NCBI GenBank assembly: GCA_027040585.1
Contig: JALULU010000389.1
Location: 1-5,768 of the forward strand
DNA from: Acidobacteriota bacterium
Lineage (GTDB): Bacteria > Acidobacteriota > JAAYUB01 > JAMOQF01
Direction of reading: 5' to 3'
DNA length: 5,768 bases
Positions 5,259 to 5,768 of the stretch are shown here, one piece after another. Every line of letters starts with the position of its first letter. Positions within the stretch are counted from its first letter, which is position 1. The translations under genes were made by a program, and so were the position numbers. The notes beneath the pieces were generated by a model, which was not told the DNA's origin, did no database searches, and saw nothing but the letters and a program-made list of their open reading frames with translations.

Positions 5259-5768
5259 CTCTCTTCTCTTCTAAATAAAACAGATACAAAGCATAAAAAA
5301 ATGCTACCCCACCCATAAAGTCAAAAAAATTATCTTTAAAAATAAAATAAAAAGGAAATACTAAAAAAAGTGGTGCAAAGAAATGGGAAAAAAACATTTT
5401 AAGATGTTCTTTTCTTTCATCAACAATCACAACAGATTCTAAAAATGGGCAGAAAAGATTTCCGGCGTAACCATCCATGCAAAAACTTAACTCTTTACCA
5501 CCAATTTCACAATTTATAAGAAAAAAAGGGACATATAAAATACCTTTTACATCCTCTTTCCCATATTCCGCCTTAAAAGAATTTATATTCACTTCAGGAA
5601 AAATTACCTGATTGATCTCAAAATCAGCCTCATCAAGGAACCTATATTCCCCTGCAGGTATATTCAAATTATAAGGTACAAAAAACATCTCACAAAAAGA
5701 AGGTGCCAGGCACTCTAAAAAACTACTTTCACCAGAAATTTCAGCAAAGGGTATAAAGCTTGAGGAAA
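5251..5768 (-). CDS. Membrane protein of unknown function, probably 5'-truncated by the window edge
   Basis: From Met at 5688 the product is 145 residues, but the frame stays open upstream for 26 more codons to the edge. Those codons read SSSFIPFAEISGE..., then ECLAPSFCE. No Shine-Dalgarno site is properly placed before the 5688 ATG. The upstream peptide carries an IPF and an APSF that parallel LPFW and FPAF in the gene at 3508-4218, so I prefer a partial CDS running off the window. Other features (numbered from Met): LYVPFFLINCEI (51-62), then FCMDGYAGN, comparable with YPLY...VIDGIDGG in the next gene, and two C-terminal hydrophobic segments (about 98-117 and 121-138) ending in a charged tail. 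No zinc ribbon is visible; one could lie in the missing N-terminus. It overlaps the next gene by eight bases. If translation does begin at 5688, the repeat at 5702-5713 is simply upstream. Function unknown. Confidence 0.7.
   Translation of the reverse strand, partial: SSSFIPFAEISGESSFLECLAPSFCEMFFVPYNLNIPAGEYRFLDEADFEINQVIFPEVNINSFKAEYGKEDVKGILYVPFFLINCEIGGKELSFCMDGYAGNLFCPFLESVVIVDERKEHLKMFFSHFFAPLFLVFPFYFIFKDNFFDFMGGVAFFYALYLFYLEEKRDE
5702..5713 (-). repeat. REP-like palindrome, copy 5
   Basis: GGTGCCAGGCAC on the plus strand; GTGCCTGGCACC on the minus strand with T-rich flanks, as in the other copies. Unlike those, it lies within a frame continuous with the 5251 gene, where it would encode most of the peptide ECLAP. 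It is either an in-frame insertion in coding sequence or an ordinary intergenic copy just upstream of a start at 5688. Confidence 0.7.

Overview
This is a compact, AT-rich bacterial window holding the ends of two gene blocks and one complete operon. A System I (Ccm) cytochrome c maturation locus together with a two-subunit biotin-dependent acetyl-CoA carboxylase points to a Gram-negative-type bacterium with respiratory c-type cytochromes. The low GC, short spacers, overlapping genes and Lys/Ile/Phe-rich proteins would fit an uncultured or thermophilic low-GC lineage. The window alone does not fix the phylum.

Layout. Bases 1-525 (+) are the 3' part of ccmC, followed by a 57-residue ccmD-like gene (528-701), too short for routine ORF calling. 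The convergent spacer 702-925 holds no gene but is packed with short GC-rich palindromes and a 15-bp tandem repeat. On the minus strand, 3399 down to 926 is an accB-accC-thiE operon: biotin carboxyl carrier protein, biotin carboxylase and thiamine-phosphate synthase. It has a near-consensus sigma-70-type promoter just upstream of accB. From the right edge down to 3508 (minus) are three overlapping genes of unknown function. Two begin with the same CX2C-X14-CX2C zinc ribbon and all carry aromatic-proline motifs (LPFW, VPIY, YPLY, VPFF). Two of the three end in a pair of hydrophobic segments, which suggests a membrane-associated system.

Two points stand out. First, a palindromic repeat with core TGCCTGGCAC occurs five times: three in the ccmD/thiE spacer, one just upstream of the accB promoter, and one at the right edge. 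The edge copy lies in an open reading frame continuous with the last gene. Second, the three unknown genes look like a coordinated, poorly described zinc-ribbon/membrane module. Start codons for accB and accC are placed inside the longest open frames, because ribosome-binding sites and family N-termini favour the shorter versions.
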